In this document: piece after piece, positions 51,861-61,523 of the stretch
Numbering within the stretch: position 1 is the first letter of the stretch
Layout of the letters: each line of letters begins with the position of its first letter
Assembly: GCF_014203355.1 (NCBI RefSeq)
Contig: NZ_JACHIR010000001.1
Coordinates: 1,862,038-1,926,037, forward strand
From: Kutzneria kofuensis
GTDB taxonomy: Bacteria > Actinomycetota > Actinomycetes > Mycobacteriales > Pseudonocardiaceae
Direction: 5' to 3'
DNA: 64,000 bases
The notes under the pieces: model-generated
What the model saw: only the letters and a program-made list of their open reading frames with translations
The model's database searches: none
Told to the model about the DNA's origin: nothing
Position numbers and translations under genes: made by a program

Positions 51861-52511
51861 TCACCCGGCTGCGCCCGCCTGGAACGCGAGTATGGCCAGC
51901 TGCGTCCGGTTGTCCAGGCCCAGCTTGGTCATGGCCCGGCTGACATGCACCTTGACCGTCGCCTCGCTGACCTCCAACCGGGTGGCGATCTCGGTGTTGC
52001 CGGCGCCGGTGGCCACCGCCAGCACGACTTCGCGTTCACGGTCGGTGAGGGTGTCCAAACGGGCCTGAGCGGCGGCCTGCTTGGCGACGACACCGCCGGA
52101 ATAGCGCATGGCCATGCGCTTCAGCACGGAAGGGGCCAGCACGGCGTTGCCGGCGGCGACCATCTCGACGCCGCGGACGAGGTCGTGCGGCGGCGTGTCC
52201 TTGAGCAGGAACCCGGCCGCGCCGGCGCCGAGGGCCTCGTAGACGTACTCGTCCAGGTCGAAGGTGGTGAGCAGCAGGATGGGCGGCGGGCCCGACAGCT
52301 GATGCAGCCGGCGGGTGACCTCCAGACCGTCCACAGTGGGCATCCGGATGTCGGTGACCACGATGTCGGGGCGGAACTCCCGGACGAGCTCGACGGCCTC
52401 GTCGCCGTCGGCACGGTCGGCGACGACCTCCACCCGGCCGCTGCTCTCCAGAATCATCTTGATGCTGAGGCGAACGAGTTCCTCGTCCTCCAACAACACA
52501 GCCTTGATCAC
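51861..52511 (-). CDS. NarL/LuxR family response regulator
   Basis: A 216-residue regulator. Receiver phosphosite Asp54 (IVVTDIRMPTVDG), switch Thr in LLLTTFDLDEYV, Lys in FLLKDTPP. The C-terminal HTH is LTDREREVVLAVATGAGNTE, then IATRLEVSEATVKVHVSRA. GTG 52511 overlaps the kinase stop (GTGA). Last gene of an ABC transporter/two-component operon, so it likely regulates that transporter. Confidence 0.92.
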   Translation of the reverse strand: MIKAVLLEDEELVRLSIKMILESSGRVEVVADRADGDEAVELVREFRPDIVVTDIRMPTVDGLEVTRRLHQLSGPPPILLLTTFDLDEYVYEALGAGAAGFLLKDTPPHDLVRGVEMVAAGNAVLAPSVLKRMAMRYSGGVVAKQAAAQARLDTLTDREREVVLAVATGAGNTEIATRLEVSEATVKVHVSRAMTKLGLDNRTQLAILAFQAGAAG

Positions 52512-53683
52512 CGGGGCTCCTTCGGAAACGTCGCGGCCACCTCGAAACCGCCGCCGGCCAACGGCCCCGCGGTGAGGGTGCCACCGGACAGCACGACCCG
52601 CTCCCGCATGCCGATCAGGCCGAAACCCGACTTGGGCACGGGAGTGGAGCGCGGCACGCCGACGGTGTTGGCCACCCGCACGTCCAACTGGCCGTCATGA
52701 TCGCGCAGCACCACCGAGATGTCAGCGCCGGGGGCGTGCTTGGCGGTGTTGACGAGGGACTCGTGCAGCAGCCAGTACACGGCGCGGGCGGTGGTGCCGG
52801 GCACCTCGGGCAGCTCCGACGGCAGGTCGGCGTGCACCCGCTGCCCGGCGGCCGACGCCTCGGTGATCAGCTCGCACGCGGCGGCGAGGGTCGGCTGCGG
52901 ATGCTTCGGCACGAGGTCGGAGTCCTCGGCGTCCTCACGGCGCAGCACACCGAGCAGCTCTCGCAGTTCCTCCATGGCGGTCGCGCCGATCTGCCGGATG
53001 CCCTCGGCGAAGGCGGCCATCTCCCCGTTGGACGACACGGCGTACGCGCCGGCCTGCACGGTGATCTGGCTGACCCGATGCGCGACGACGTCGTGCAGTT
53101 CCCGCGCGATCCGGGTCCGCTCGTCGGCGACGGCCTTCACGGCGAGCATGTCCCGCTCCAGCTCGGCCTGCCGGGCCCGGTCCCGCAGGCTGGCGATCAG
53201 CTGCCGCCGCTGCCCGACCCACAGGCCCAGCAGCATCGGAAACCCGACCATGAGCAGCGGCACGGCCAGCAGCAACAGCACATCGGGGCCGGCCACCTGG
53301 TAAGCGAAGGCCAGCTGGAAGCCGGGCCGCCACGGCAGCACCAGGGCCACCCCCGACCAGGCCGCGATCAGCCAGGTGATCCGGGTGTTGCCCCGCTTCA
53401 CGGCCAGTGTGTACACGGCGAACACGATCGGCACGAACGCGCCGTCGAGCACCTCGACCAGGGAGGCCAGTAGCGCGACCGTGCACGGGAATCGAGTGCG
53501 CACGACCAGCACGGCCGAACCGGCGACGGCCACCGCGACCGCCACCGGACCGTCCGGGAGCAGCCCGTACGTGCTGTTGTGCGCCTCCGAGACGGTGAGC
53601 CAGCCGACGAACGCGGCCACCACGGCGTCCCGGAGCAGCACCCCGTACGGACCGTCCAACCAGGACACGAGCTTCTTCAGCAC
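52508..53683 (-). CDS. Sensor histidine kinase (HisKA_3 type)
   Basis: A 391-residue membrane kinase. Five or six hydrophobic helices occupy residues 13-155 with very short loops, suggesting in-membrane sensing. The phosphoacceptor is His197 in RIARELHDVVAHRVS. The ATPase has ESLVNTAKHAPG and GFGLIGMRERV. GTG 53683 start. Kinases of this DesK-like type beside ABC exporters often sense cell-envelope stress. Confidence 0.9.
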   Translation of the reverse strand: MLKKLVSWLDGPYGVLLRDAVVAAFVGWLTVSEAHNSTYGLLPDGPVAVAVAVAGSAVLVVRTRFPCTVALLASLVEVLDGAFVPIVFAVYTLAVKRGNTRITWLIAAWSGVALVLPWRPGFQLAFAYQVAGPDVLLLLAVPLLMVGFPMLLGLWVGQRRQLIASLRDRARQAELERDMLAVKAVADERTRIARELHDVVAHRVSQITVQAGAYAVSSNGEMAAFAEGIRQIGATAMEELRELLGVLRREDAEDSDLVPKHPQPTLAAACELITEASAAGQRVHADLPSELPEVPGTTARAVYWLLHESLVNTAKHAPGADISVVLRDHDGQLDVRVANTVGVPRSTPVPKSGFGLIGMRERVVLSGGTLTAGPLAGGGFEVAATFPKEPR

Positions 53684-53698
53684 ACCAGAACCCTAGGC

Positions 53699-54391
53699 TC
53701 AGGCGTCGCGGCGACGCAGCGTCAGCCAGCTCGCGGCCAGGAACACCGCGGCGAGCACGAGCAGCGCCAGCGGCGAGGTCCAGTGGCCGGTGGTGATCAG
53801 CCTGGCCGCCGAGGCGAAGGGGATCAGCGACGCGTCGACCTTGGCCAGGGCCAGCAGCGTCTCGATGATGGTCGGGAAGCCGATCATGGCTACCAGCGCG
53901 ACCGTGGCGTTGCGGCTGACGGCGGCGACGCCGAGCCCGAGCAGCGAGCTGAGCACGGCGAAGACGACGGCGCCGGCGAACGCCTGGCCGATCGCGGCGC
54001 CGTCGGTGAACGGCTCCCCGCCGACGGCCTCGGCCAGCAGGGTGACGGCAACGAGGGCGGCGCCGGAGACGGCGCCGAACAGCGCGATGGTGATCGCCTT
54101 GGCGCCGAGGATCCGGGCCGGCGTGCGCAGCGTGAGCGTGGTCGTGACGATCGTGCGGTAGCGGTACTCGTGTCCGAAGGCAGCCACACCGACCGCCATC
54201 GCCGGCAGCAGCGCCAGCACCAGGAACAGGCCGAGGAACGCGTTGTCGAACCGCGTCTGCACGGGCAGGTCGTGATGGGTCGCCCAGATGAAGGCGAACA
54301 GGAACTGGATCACCGGCCCGGTGCCGAACAGCACCCAGGTGGAGCGGAGCGAACGGAGTCGGACGAACTCGTAGCGGACTGCGTCGAGCAT
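53699..54391 (-). CDS. ABC transporter permease (ABC-2 type)
   Basis: A 230-residue protein with six hydrophobic segments (STWVLFGTGPVIQFLFAFIW; FLGLFLVLALLPAMAVGVAAF; AITIALFGAVSGAALVAV; and three more). FGHEYRYRTIVTTTLTL matches ABC-2 exporters. ATG 54391 has GGGAGGG about 8 nt upstream, and 4 nt separate it from the ATPase stop. It forms the exporter with the protein encoded upstream. Confidence 0.88.
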   Translation of the reverse strand: MLDAVRYEFVRLRSLRSTWVLFGTGPVIQFLFAFIWATHHDLPVQTRFDNAFLGLFLVLALLPAMAVGVAAFGHEYRYRTIVTTTLTLRTPARILGAKAITIALFGAVSGAALVAVTLLAEAVGGEPFTDGAAIGQAFAGAVVFAVLSSLLGLGVAAVSRNATVALVAMIGFPTIIETLLALAKVDASLIPFASAARLITTGHWTSPLALLVLAAVFLAASWLTLRRRDA

Positions 54392-54395
54392 CGGG

Positions 54396-55298
54396 TCAGG
54401 CCCTCCCACGGAACTGCGCGGCGCCGGCGGTCGCGGTGAAGAACGCGTCCTCCAGGCTGCTGTGACGGACGGTCAGCTCACGCAGCACGATCCCGGCGTG
54501 CATCGCGATGGTGGCGATGGCGTCCGTGTCGTGCGTGGCGACGACCAGCGAGCCGTCGGGGTGCGGAACGACCTGGAAACCGGCGCGGACCAGCAGGTCC
54601 GTCAGCAGGCCGGGGTCGCCGGGCCGGACCAGCACCTCCGGCCGGGAGTTGCGGGCGACGAACGCGTCCGTCGACTCGGCGGCGACGAGCCGGCCCTGCC
54701 CGATCACCACGAGGGCGTCGGCCAGCACAGCCATCTCGCCCAGCTGATGGGAGGACACGAACACGGTGCGGCCCTCGGCGGCCAGCGCCTTGAGCAGGTC
54801 ACGCAGCCAGCGCACGCCCTCCGGGTCGAGGCCGTTGGCGGGCTCGTCCAGCATCAGCGTCCGCGGGTTGCCCAGCAGCGCGCCGGCCAGGCCGAGCCGC
54901 TGCGACATGCCGAGGCTGAAGCCGCCGGCCCGGCGGTCGGCCACGTCGAGCAGGCCGACGCGGTCCAGCGCCTGGTCGACGCGGTCGGCCGGCAGCCCGG
55001 CCCCGGCGGCGATCATGCGCAGGTGGGCGCGGGCGGTCCGGCCGGGGTGCACGCCGCGCGCGTCGAGCATGACGCCGACGGTCCGCGCCGGGTGGGCCAG
55101 CTCGCCGTAGCTGCGGCCGTCGAACTCGGTGCGGCCGGCGCCGTGGCCGAGCCCCAGCATCAGCCGCATGGTGGTGGACTTGCCGGCCCCGTTGGGGCCG
55201 AGGAACCCGGTCACCACGCCGGGCTGCACGGTGAACGACAGGTCGTCCACCGCTGTCACCGATCCATAGCGCTTGGTCAGTCCGCGCGCGACGATCAT
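54396..55298 (-). CDS. ABC transporter ATP-binding protein
   Basis: A 300-residue ATPase. Walker A GPNGAGKST, signature FSLGMSQRLGLAGAL, Walker B RTLMLDEPANGLDPEG and the H-loop VFVSSHQLGEM are all present. The roughly 70-residue C-terminal extension (VLVRPGDPGLLTDL, then SSLEDAFF) is typical of peptide-antibiotic immunity exporters of the BcrA/daunorubicin type. ATG 55298. First gene of the four-gene operon ending in the NarL regulator. Confidence 0.92.
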   Translation of the reverse strand: MIVARGLTKRYGSVTAVDDLSFTVQPGVVTGFLGPNGAGKSTTMRLMLGLGHGAGRTEFDGRSYGELAHPARTVGVMLDARGVHPGRTARAHLRMIAAGAGLPADRVDQALDRVGLLDVADRRAGGFSLGMSQRLGLAGALLGNPRTLMLDEPANGLDPEGVRWLRDLLKALAAEGRTVFVSSHQLGEMAVLADALVVIGQGRLVAAESTDAFVARNSRPEVLVRPGDPGLLTDLLVRAGFQVVPHPDGSLVVATHDTDAIATIAMHAGIVLRELTVRHSSLEDAFFTATAGAAQFRGRA

Positions 55299-55425
55299 CC
55301 GCTCACAACCTCGCGGTCCGGCCGTGGCCCGGGTGGTCACGGCTCCGTGGCGTCAAAGATCGCCCGTGCGGGCGTGCCACGTCGTCACCACGAGGTCGAG
55401 TTCGGGGTACGACAAAAGGTGTACG

Positions 55426-55470
55426 GGCCCCTGCGGTGGCCGCGTGGCTCGCGGCCGGTCCGCAGGGGCC
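55426..55470 (-). terminator. Terminator after the small secreted protein gene
   Basis: GGCCCCTGCGG pairs with CCGCAGGGGCC; on the minus strand the hairpin is followed by CGTACACCTTTTG. It lies 70 nt after the stop at 55540. Confidence 0.7.
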
Positions 55471-55539
55471 AGGTGCACCGCCCACCGGCCCGTCGGGGCC
55501 GGCCCTCCGCGTCGGGCGGTGTCGTCTTGACGTGGGAGA

Positions 55540-56013
55540 TCAGAAGTACGTGATGTCCCAGTGGTTGCCCTCGTCGCAGTACAGGTTGCCGGCGGCCGAC
55601 TTCCACTGCGGGTAGCCGTCGCCGCGCAGGCCGATGTAGCTGAAGCTGTTGTGCACGTAGTTGTCGATGCAGCTGTTGTGCGAGATGTCCACCTTGTAGC
55701 CGTTGTAGTGGCTGTAGGTGCCGGAGGCGTGACCGACCTCGGTGCCGCCGGTGATGTTGATCGCGCAGCCGCTGGCGTTGCGCAGGGTGATCACGCCGTT
55801 GACGGTGCTGGCGTTGATCTGGTCGAACGAGGTGCAGTGCGGGTTGCTGCGGTCCGTGCAGTTGCCGCTGGAGGACCAGGTGATGCCGGCGGCCCGCAGC
55901 TGCGACGCGGCCTGCGACTGGGTCAGCTTGGTCACGGCCGGGGCGGCGCCGGCGACACCGGCGCCGGCGAGCAGGGTCCCGGCGACGGCCGCGGCGACCA
56001 GAACGGCTTTCAT
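55540..56013 (-). CDS. Small secreted protein with M15-like metal-site motif
   Basis: A 157-residue exported protein. The signal peptide is MKAVLVAAAVAGTLLAGAG, cut after GAA. Four or more cysteines (GNCTDRSNPHC, SGCAI, NSCID, LYCDE) suggest disulfides. YSHYNGYKVDI has S-H-x-x-G-x-x-x-D spacing and EGNHWDI has E-x-x-H-W, together resembling the zinc site of M15/hedgehog-type peptidases. ATG 56013 with GGAGGAG 7 nt upstream. The neighbour AfsR-type regulator is 49 nt upstream on the same strand. Enzymatic activity is inference. Confidence 0.75.
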   Translation of the reverse strand: MKAVLVAAAVAGTLLAGAGVAGAAPAVTKLTQSQAASQLRAAGITWSSSGNCTDRSNPHCTSFDQINASTVNGVITLRNASGCAINITGGTEVGHASGTYSHYNGYKVDISHNSCIDNYVHNSFSYIGLRGDGYPQWKSAAGNLYCDEGNHWDITYF

Positions 56014-56062
56014 GAGCACACTCCTCCGGTACGAGCAGGGGCGGCCAGTGAAACCGGGGGCG

Positions 56063-58924
56063 TTAAACGGTCGCTAAACGCCTCAGGGTCCGCCTTGCCT
56101 CGGCCTGCCAGCCGGTGAAGCCGAGGCCGGCGAACAGCCGCATCGACTCCCGTACGGCCCGGCGGCCCCCGGTAGCGTCGCCGGCGCGGTGCCGGAGTTG
56201 TCCCAGTCCCAGCAAGGCATACGCGCGGCCGCGGCGGTCGTCGATGCCCTCGAACACGGCGAGGCTGGCGGTCAGCAGGGCGTCGGCGCGGTCGTCCTGG
56301 CCGCGCCTGCGGTGCCACTCCCCCAAGGACCGCAGGGCATATCCGCTCGCGTGTTCGTGCCCGGACTCCCGGAACATCTCCAGCGACCGGGTCAGCTTGT
56401 CCTCGGCGTCGGAGAGCTCGCCCAGGCTGCGCAGCACATGCGCCTCCCAGTGCCGGTCGGCCAGGCGGACGCTCGCCGCCAGCGCGGCTTCCAGCAGCTC
56501 CCCGGCCCGGTCGTGTTCACCGTTGCGCCGCAACACATCCGCCAGCTGTTTACCGGCGTACGCCTCGCGGCGGCGGTCGTGGAGCCCGCGCGCGAGCTGG
56601 AGGCTGTCCTCGAAGCACCGGGTCGCCTCGGCGGGCCGGCCGCGGTCGGCGAGCAGGGCGCCGAGCTGGCGCAGCACGTCCGCCTGGCCGGGGTGGTCGC
56701 CGACCTGGCGCAGCATGGCCAGGCCGTCCTGCAGCGCGACCTGGGCACGTTCGATGTCGCCGCGTTCCACGTCGATGTCGGCGCGGGCGGCCAGCGCGCG
56801 GCCGAGCCCGGACCGGTCGTCGAGCCGGCTGAAGATCCGGCACGCCATGTCGTAGTAGACGCGGGCCCGGTTGGCCCGGCCGTGCGCCTCCCAGTGCAGG
56901 TCGCCGAGCCGGCACAGGCTGACGGCCTGGGCCCGGCGGTCGCCGGTGTTGCGGGCCGAGACCAGGCCGATGACCTCGGTCCGCCGGTCGCCGGGGCGGG
57001 CCGCGCAGACCTCGGCGAGCCGGCCGGCCAGCGCCCACCGGCCGAGCCGGTGGGCCAGCCGCACCAGGCAGTGCAGCATGCCGGCCTCCGCGTCCCGCCA
57101 CGCCAGCGGATCCGCCTCGGCGCGCCGGACCACCGCCGGGTCGGCGACCTTTTCCACCGGGGCAATGGGAAACCGCCCAACCGGCAGCTTGCGGTCGGCA
57201 CGAGCAGAGATGTCCAAATAGGACATGAACAGGCGATCGAGCGCCTCGACACGGGACGGTTCCTCGGCGAGCAGCCGCTCGTAGCCGAAGACCCGGATCA
57301 ACTCGTGCGGACGATATCTCAGCTGTCCCAGGCGATCTCGCCCGACAACCGCCACCAACTGCGCCTCGACCAGGCCGGCGAGGGCCGCCGAGGCGTCGGT
57401 GTCGAGCAACGTGGTCATGGCCCACTCCGGCAGATCGACGGAGTCGAACCAGCCGAGTAATCGCAACAGCTTGCGCTGCAACGGATCGCACGACCGGTAC
57501 CCGACCTCGACGCCGGCGCGCACGTCCAGGTCGCCGACCTTGAGCTCGGCCAGCCGGCGGCGCTCGTCGGCGATCCGCTCAACCAATTCCCGCAACAGGA
57601 GGTACTTCGTCGACGCCAGCTTCGCGCCGGCCACCCGCACGGCCAGCGGCAGATGCCCGCACAGCCGAACCAGCTCACGGGCCGATTCCGCTTCCGCCGC
57701 AACGCGATCCGCACCGGCGACGGCCGAAAGCAACGCCAGCGACTCCGCCTCGGACAGCTCGACGACCTCGGCGACGGCCGCGCCCTCCAGCCCGGACAGC
57801 CGGCTTCGGGACGTCACGAGCACGGCACATCCGACGCCGCCGGGCAGCAGCGGCCGGACCTGCGCCTCGCACGCGGCGTCGTCCAGCACCACGAGAATCC
57901 GGCGATCGGCCGTCACGCTCCGGAAGAGCTGCTGCCGCTCCAACAGGCCGTACGGCACTTCGCAGCCGAGGGAGGAAAGGAAAGATCCCAGCACCTCCGC
58001 GGTTTCCACACCGCGAAGCTGGGCGTACAGCTGGCCGTCCGGGAACTCGGCCCGCCGGTCGTGGCCGATCCTCACCGCCAGCGCGGTCTTCCCGACACCA
58101 GACGGTCCACACAGGACAGTCAGCGGGCCGCGACATCCGATGTCGTCACGCCCGACGAAGTCCGGCACGGGTGGCGGCAGTTGCGCGGTCCGAATCACCG
58201 TCCGCGGCAGCTCCCACACCGACGGATCCGTGACCAGCTTGCGCAGCGCCGGCCCGGGATCGGCCTCGATGTGCGCGGCGACCTGGTCGAACACCTCGGC
58301 GGCCTCGGCCGCCCGCCCGGCCTGGTGCAGGGCCACCATCAGGGAACCGGCCAGCGCCTCCTGCCCTGGATCCCGGGCCAGCAACACGGTCAGCTCGGCG
58401 ATCACCTCATGGCAGCGGCCGGCGGCCAGGTCGATCCGCACCTTGCTGTCCACAGTGGATAATCGAAGCTCTTCCAGCCAGCGGGCGTGTGCCGCGAGCA
58501 CCGGTCCGCACACCACATCCCGCAGCGCGTCCCCACGCCACCGACCCAGCGCCGCGGCCAGCAGCTCCCGCGCCTGCGCCAACCGGCCGGCGCCCATCAG
58601 CTCGCGGCCGCGTCGGGCCTCGGCGACGAACTCCGACTGGTCGAACTCGCATCCGTCAAGCGTCAACAGATAACCCGACGGCCCGGTGCGGATCGCGTCC
58701 GCCGGCAACACCTTGCGCAGCTTGGACACGGCGACCTGGACGATCACCCGGGCGCTGCGCGGGGTGTGCTCCGGCCACAGCTCGTCGACGATCGTGCTCA
58801 GCGACACCCAACTGCCGGCGTTGGCCAGCAGCAGCGCCAGCACCGTGCGCTGCTGCGGCGTGCTCGGCGTGACCGTGCGCCCGGTACAGGTGACCTCCAG
58901 TGGTCCGAGAATCCCGTACCGCAC
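56063..58924 (-). CDS. AfsR/SARP family transcriptional regulator
   Basis: A 953-residue regulator. Residues 1-90 are an OmpR-type winged helix (QQRTVLALLLANAG, VQVAVSKLRKVLP), 95-240 the bacterial transcriptional activation domain, 250-550 an NB-ARC ATPase (GPSGVGKT at 273-280; RILVVLDDA), then TPR repeats from about 650 to the end. GTG 58924 is chosen as it gives VRYGILGPLEV, the usual SARP N-terminus; GGCAGG lies about 8 nt upstream. It diverges from the nitrate operon. Targets unknown. Confidence 0.92.
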   Translation of the reverse strand: MRYGILGPLEVTCTGRTVTPSTPQQRTVLALLLANAGSWVSLSTIVDELWPEHTPRSARVIVQVAVSKLRKVLPADAIRTGPSGYLLTLDGCEFDQSEFVAEARRGRELMGAGRLAQARELLAAALGRWRGDALRDVVCGPVLAAHARWLEELRLSTVDSKVRIDLAAGRCHEVIAELTVLLARDPGQEALAGSLMVALHQAGRAAEAAEVFDQVAAHIEADPGPALRKLVTDPSVWELPRTVIRTAQLPPPVPDFVGRDDIGCRGPLTVLCGPSGVGKTALAVRIGHDRRAEFPDGQLYAQLRGVETAEVLGSFLSSLGCEVPYGLLERQQLFRSVTADRRILVVLDDAACEAQVRPLLPGGVGCAVLVTSRSRLSGLEGAAVAEVVELSEAESLALLSAVAGADRVAAEAESARELVRLCGHLPLAVRVAGAKLASTKYLLLRELVERIADERRRLAELKVGDLDVRAGVEVGYRSCDPLQRKLLRLLGWFDSVDLPEWAMTTLLDTDASAALAGLVEAQLVAVVGRDRLGQLRYRPHELIRVFGYERLLAEEPSRVEALDRLFMSYLDISARADRKLPVGRFPIAPVEKVADPAVVRRAEADPLAWRDAEAGMLHCLVRLAHRLGRWALAGRLAEVCAARPGDRRTEVIGLVSARNTGDRRAQAVSLCRLGDLHWEAHGRANRARVYYDMACRIFSRLDDRSGLGRALAARADIDVERGDIERAQVALQDGLAMLRQVGDHPGQADVLRQLGALLADRGRPAEATRCFEDSLQLARGLHDRRREAYAGKQLADVLRRNGEHDRAGELLEAALAASVRLADRHWEAHVLRSLGELSDAEDKLTRSLEMFRESGHEHASGYALRSLGEWHRRRGQDDRADALLTASLAVFEGIDDRRGRAYALLGLGQLRHRAGDATGGRRAVRESMRLFAGLGFTGWQAEARRTLRRLATV

Positions 58925-59441
58925 GGCCGCACCTGCCTTCTGACCTGGGGCGGAGCTGTCAGCGGGGCCCACAGTACCGGTCGGCGACCGCCGTGCGGGC
59001 CGCTTTGCCGGATCGACGGCAACGGTCACGCCACACCCGCCGCCGGGAAACGTGCCCACTTCGTCGTGAATGCGCCTTCGCCCAGGTGAACGGCGGATTT
59101 TCCACTCGCCCACAGGAACTGTCAATAGACAGGAAGGTTCAGCATTCTCAATGGTTCATGAGAACTCCACCGCCAACACCGTGCCCGGTACACGAACCGC
59201 AAAGCAGCACGCCAGGGGTAGCAGCGGAAACGCGCCCGACGAACCTCACAGTCCCTTTTCGGTCACTGTGAGGTCGTGCTAGCTTCCCGTTGTGTGATTG
59301 GCGAACCGTGAGCGCACAACCCTCGATCTCATCCCGAGAGGACGCCGGAACAGGCCCTTTACGCCGGATTCACGGTGTCGCGCCCATGCCGTTGAGAGGC
59401 TCCGGGACGCCGAAGCCTCGCGATCCCGTCGGAGGTACCCA
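58925..59441. promoter_or_regulatory. Divergent region between AfsR-type regulator and nitrate operon
   Basis: The 517-nt gap carries a perfect inverted repeat ACCTCACAGT (59243-59252) and ACTGTGAGGT (59265-59274) with 12-nt spacer, about 170 nt before the nitrate reductase start, a likely operator. The following 165 nt is a possible long leader. No gene is supported. Confidence 0.5.
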
Positions 59442-61523
59442 ATGCCTGTCGACGCCCGCGTCGAGGTCGACACCCACTGCCCGTACTGCGCGCTGCAGTG
59501 CGGCATGGTCGTCCGCGACGAGCGTGCCGAGGCGACCGTCGCGCCGCGTGAGTTCCCGACCAACCGGGGCGGCCTGTGCCAGAAGGGCTGGACGTCGGCA
59601 AGTCTGCTGACCACGCCGGGCCGGCTCACCACGCCGCTGCTGCGCGAGCGCCGGGGAGCGCCGCTGCGGCCGGTCGGCTGGGCCGAGGCGCTCGACCACG
59701 TGGCGCTGCGCCTGCGCGAACTCCGGGAGCGGCTCGGCCCGGACGCGGTCGGCGTGTTCGGCGGCGGCGGGCTGACCAACGAGAAGGCCTACCTGCTCGG
59801 CAAGTTCGCCCGGCTGGCGCTGGGCACGTCGAAGATCGACTACAACGGCCGGTTCTGCATGTCGTCGGCGGCGGCCGCCGGCATCAAGGCGTTCGGTGTC
59901 GACCGCGGGCTGCCGTTCCCCGTCGCCGACCTGGCCGAGGCGGACGCGATCCTGCTGGTCGGCGCCAATGTCGCCGAGACGATGCCGCCGTTCATGCGGC
60001 ACGTCCGGCCGGCCGCCGACAAGGGCGGCCTGATCGTCGTGGACCCGCGGCGCACCCCGACCGCCGAGGCCGCCGCGCTGCACCTACAGCCCGCGCCGGG
60101 CACGGATCTCGCGCTGGCGCTGGGCATGCTGCACGCCGTCGTCGCCGACGGGCTGCTCGACCACCGCTACATCGCCGAGCGCACAACCGGTTTCGACGAG
60201 GTGTGGCGGATCGCCGCCGCCTGGTGGCCGGAGCGCGTGGAGCGGGTCACCGGTGTGCCGGCCGCCGACCAGCGGGCCGCCGTCGCGCTGCTCGGCCAGG
60301 CACGCAACGCCTACGTGCTCACGGCACGCGGTACCGAGCAGCACGCCAGCGGCGTCGCGACCGTGTCCGCGTGGATCAACCTGTGCCTCGCGCTGGGTCT
60401 GTGCGGGCGGTCCGGCTCGGGTTTCGGCTGCCTGACCGGCCAGGGCAACGGGCAGGGCGGCCGTGAACACGGGCAGAAGGCTGATCAGCTGCCCGGCTAT
60501 CGCAAGATCGACGATCCGGCGGCGCGGGCGCATGTCGCCGGCGTCTGGGGCGTCTCTGTCGACGAGCTGCCCGGGCCGGGGCCGTCCGCGTACGAACTGC
60601 TCGACTCGCTGGGCACCCCCGACGGCCCGAAGGCACTCCTGGTGTTCGGCAGCAACCTCGCGGTGTCCGCACCGCGTGCCGGGCACGTCGCCGAGCGGCT
60701 GGAATCCCTCGAACTGCTGGTCACCGCCGACTTCGTGCTGTCCGAAACCGCCGCGGTCGCCGATGTCGTCTTCCCGGTCACGCAGTGGGCCGAGGAGGAC
60801 GGCACCATGACGAACCTGGAGGGCCGCATCCTGCTGCGCAGCCGGGCGGTCACGCCGCCGATCGGCGTGCGCAGCGACCTGGACGTGTTGCAGGGGCTGG
60901 CGATCCGACTCGGCCAGCCGACGCATCGGTTTCCCACCGATGCCGCGACGGTGTTCGCCGAGCTCGGCCGCGCCTCGGCCGGCGGCCCCGCCGACTACTC
61001 CGGCATCAGCTACGACCGGCTGCGCGCCGGCGAGGCCCTGCACTGGCCGGTGCCGGCCGCCGATCATCCCGGTACTCCAAGGCTGTTCCTAAACGGCTTC
61101 GGGCATCCCGACGGGCTGGCCCGGTTCCAGGTCGTCGACCACGTCGGCCCGGCCGAGCCGCCGGATCCGGAATTCCCGTTGCACGCCACCACCGGACGGG
61201 TGCTCCAGCACTACCAGTCCGGTGCCCAGACCCGGCGCGTGCCGGAGTTGACGGAGGCCAGCCCCGAGGCGTTCGTCGAGGTGCACCCCGACACAGCTCA
61301 GCGTTTCGACGTCCACGATGGACAGTGGGCCACGGTGACGTCCCGGCGAGGCAGCGTGCGTGCCCGCGTCCGCTGCGTCCAGACCATCCGGCCGGACACC
61401 GTGTTCCTGCCGTTCCACTTCCCCGGTGCGCAGCGCGCCAACCTGCTCACCAACCCGGCGCTGGACCCGACCAGCCGAATGCCGGAGTTCAAGGTGTGCG
61501 CCGTGCGGTTGGGGGCGGCATGA
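59442..61523 (+). CDS. nasA: Assimilatory nitrate reductase catalytic subunit (molybdopterin oxidoreductase)
   Basis: A 693-residue Mo-bisMGD enzyme reducing nitrate to nitrite in the cytoplasm. The [4Fe-4S] cysteines are C13, C16, C20 and C46 (HCPYCALQCGM, GGLCQKG). Mo/MGD binding sequences include YNGRFCMSSAAAAG, VGANVAETMPPF, GRSGSGFGCLTGQGNGQGG, and the late CVQTIRPDTVFLPFHF. It lacks the C-terminal [2Fe-2S] BFD domain of some NasA proteins; that domain is on the next gene's product. ATG 59442 with GGAGGT 6 nt upstream. Confidence 0.92.
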   Translation: MPVDARVEVDTHCPYCALQCGMVVRDERAEATVAPREFPTNRGGLCQKGWTSASLLTTPGRLTTPLLRERRGAPLRPVGWAEALDHVALRLRELRERLGPDAVGVFGGGGLTNEKAYLLGKFARLALGTSKIDYNGRFCMSSAAAAGIKAFGVDRGLPFPVADLAEADAILLVGANVAETMPPFMRHVRPAADKGGLIVVDPRRTPTAEAAALHLQPAPGTDLALALGMLHAVVADGLLDHRYIAERTTGFDEVWRIAAAWWPERVERVTGVPAADQRAAVALLGQARNAYVLTARGTEQHASGVATVSAWINLCLALGLCGRSGSGFGCLTGQGNGQGGREHGQKADQLPGYRKIDDPAARAHVAGVWGVSVDELPGPGPSAYELLDSLGTPDGPKALLVFGSNLAVSAPRAGHVAERLESLELLVTADFVLSETAAVADVVFPVTQWAEEDGTMTNLEGRILLRSRAVTPPIGVRSDLDVLQGLAIRLGQPTHRFPTDAATVFAELGRASAGGPADYSGISYDRLRAGEALHWPVPAADHPGTPRLFLNGFGHPDGLARFQVVDHVGPAEPPDPEFPLHATTGRVLQHYQSGAQTRRVPELTEASPEAFVEVHPDTAQRFDVHDGQWATVTSRRGSVRARVRCVQTIRPDTVFLPFHFPGAQRANLLTNPALDPTSRMPEFKVCAVRLGAA

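Noticed and set aside
59340-59441. Possible ANTAR-type two-hairpin leader before nasA
   Set aside because: No pair of hairpins with the required loop bases could be drawn with confidence.
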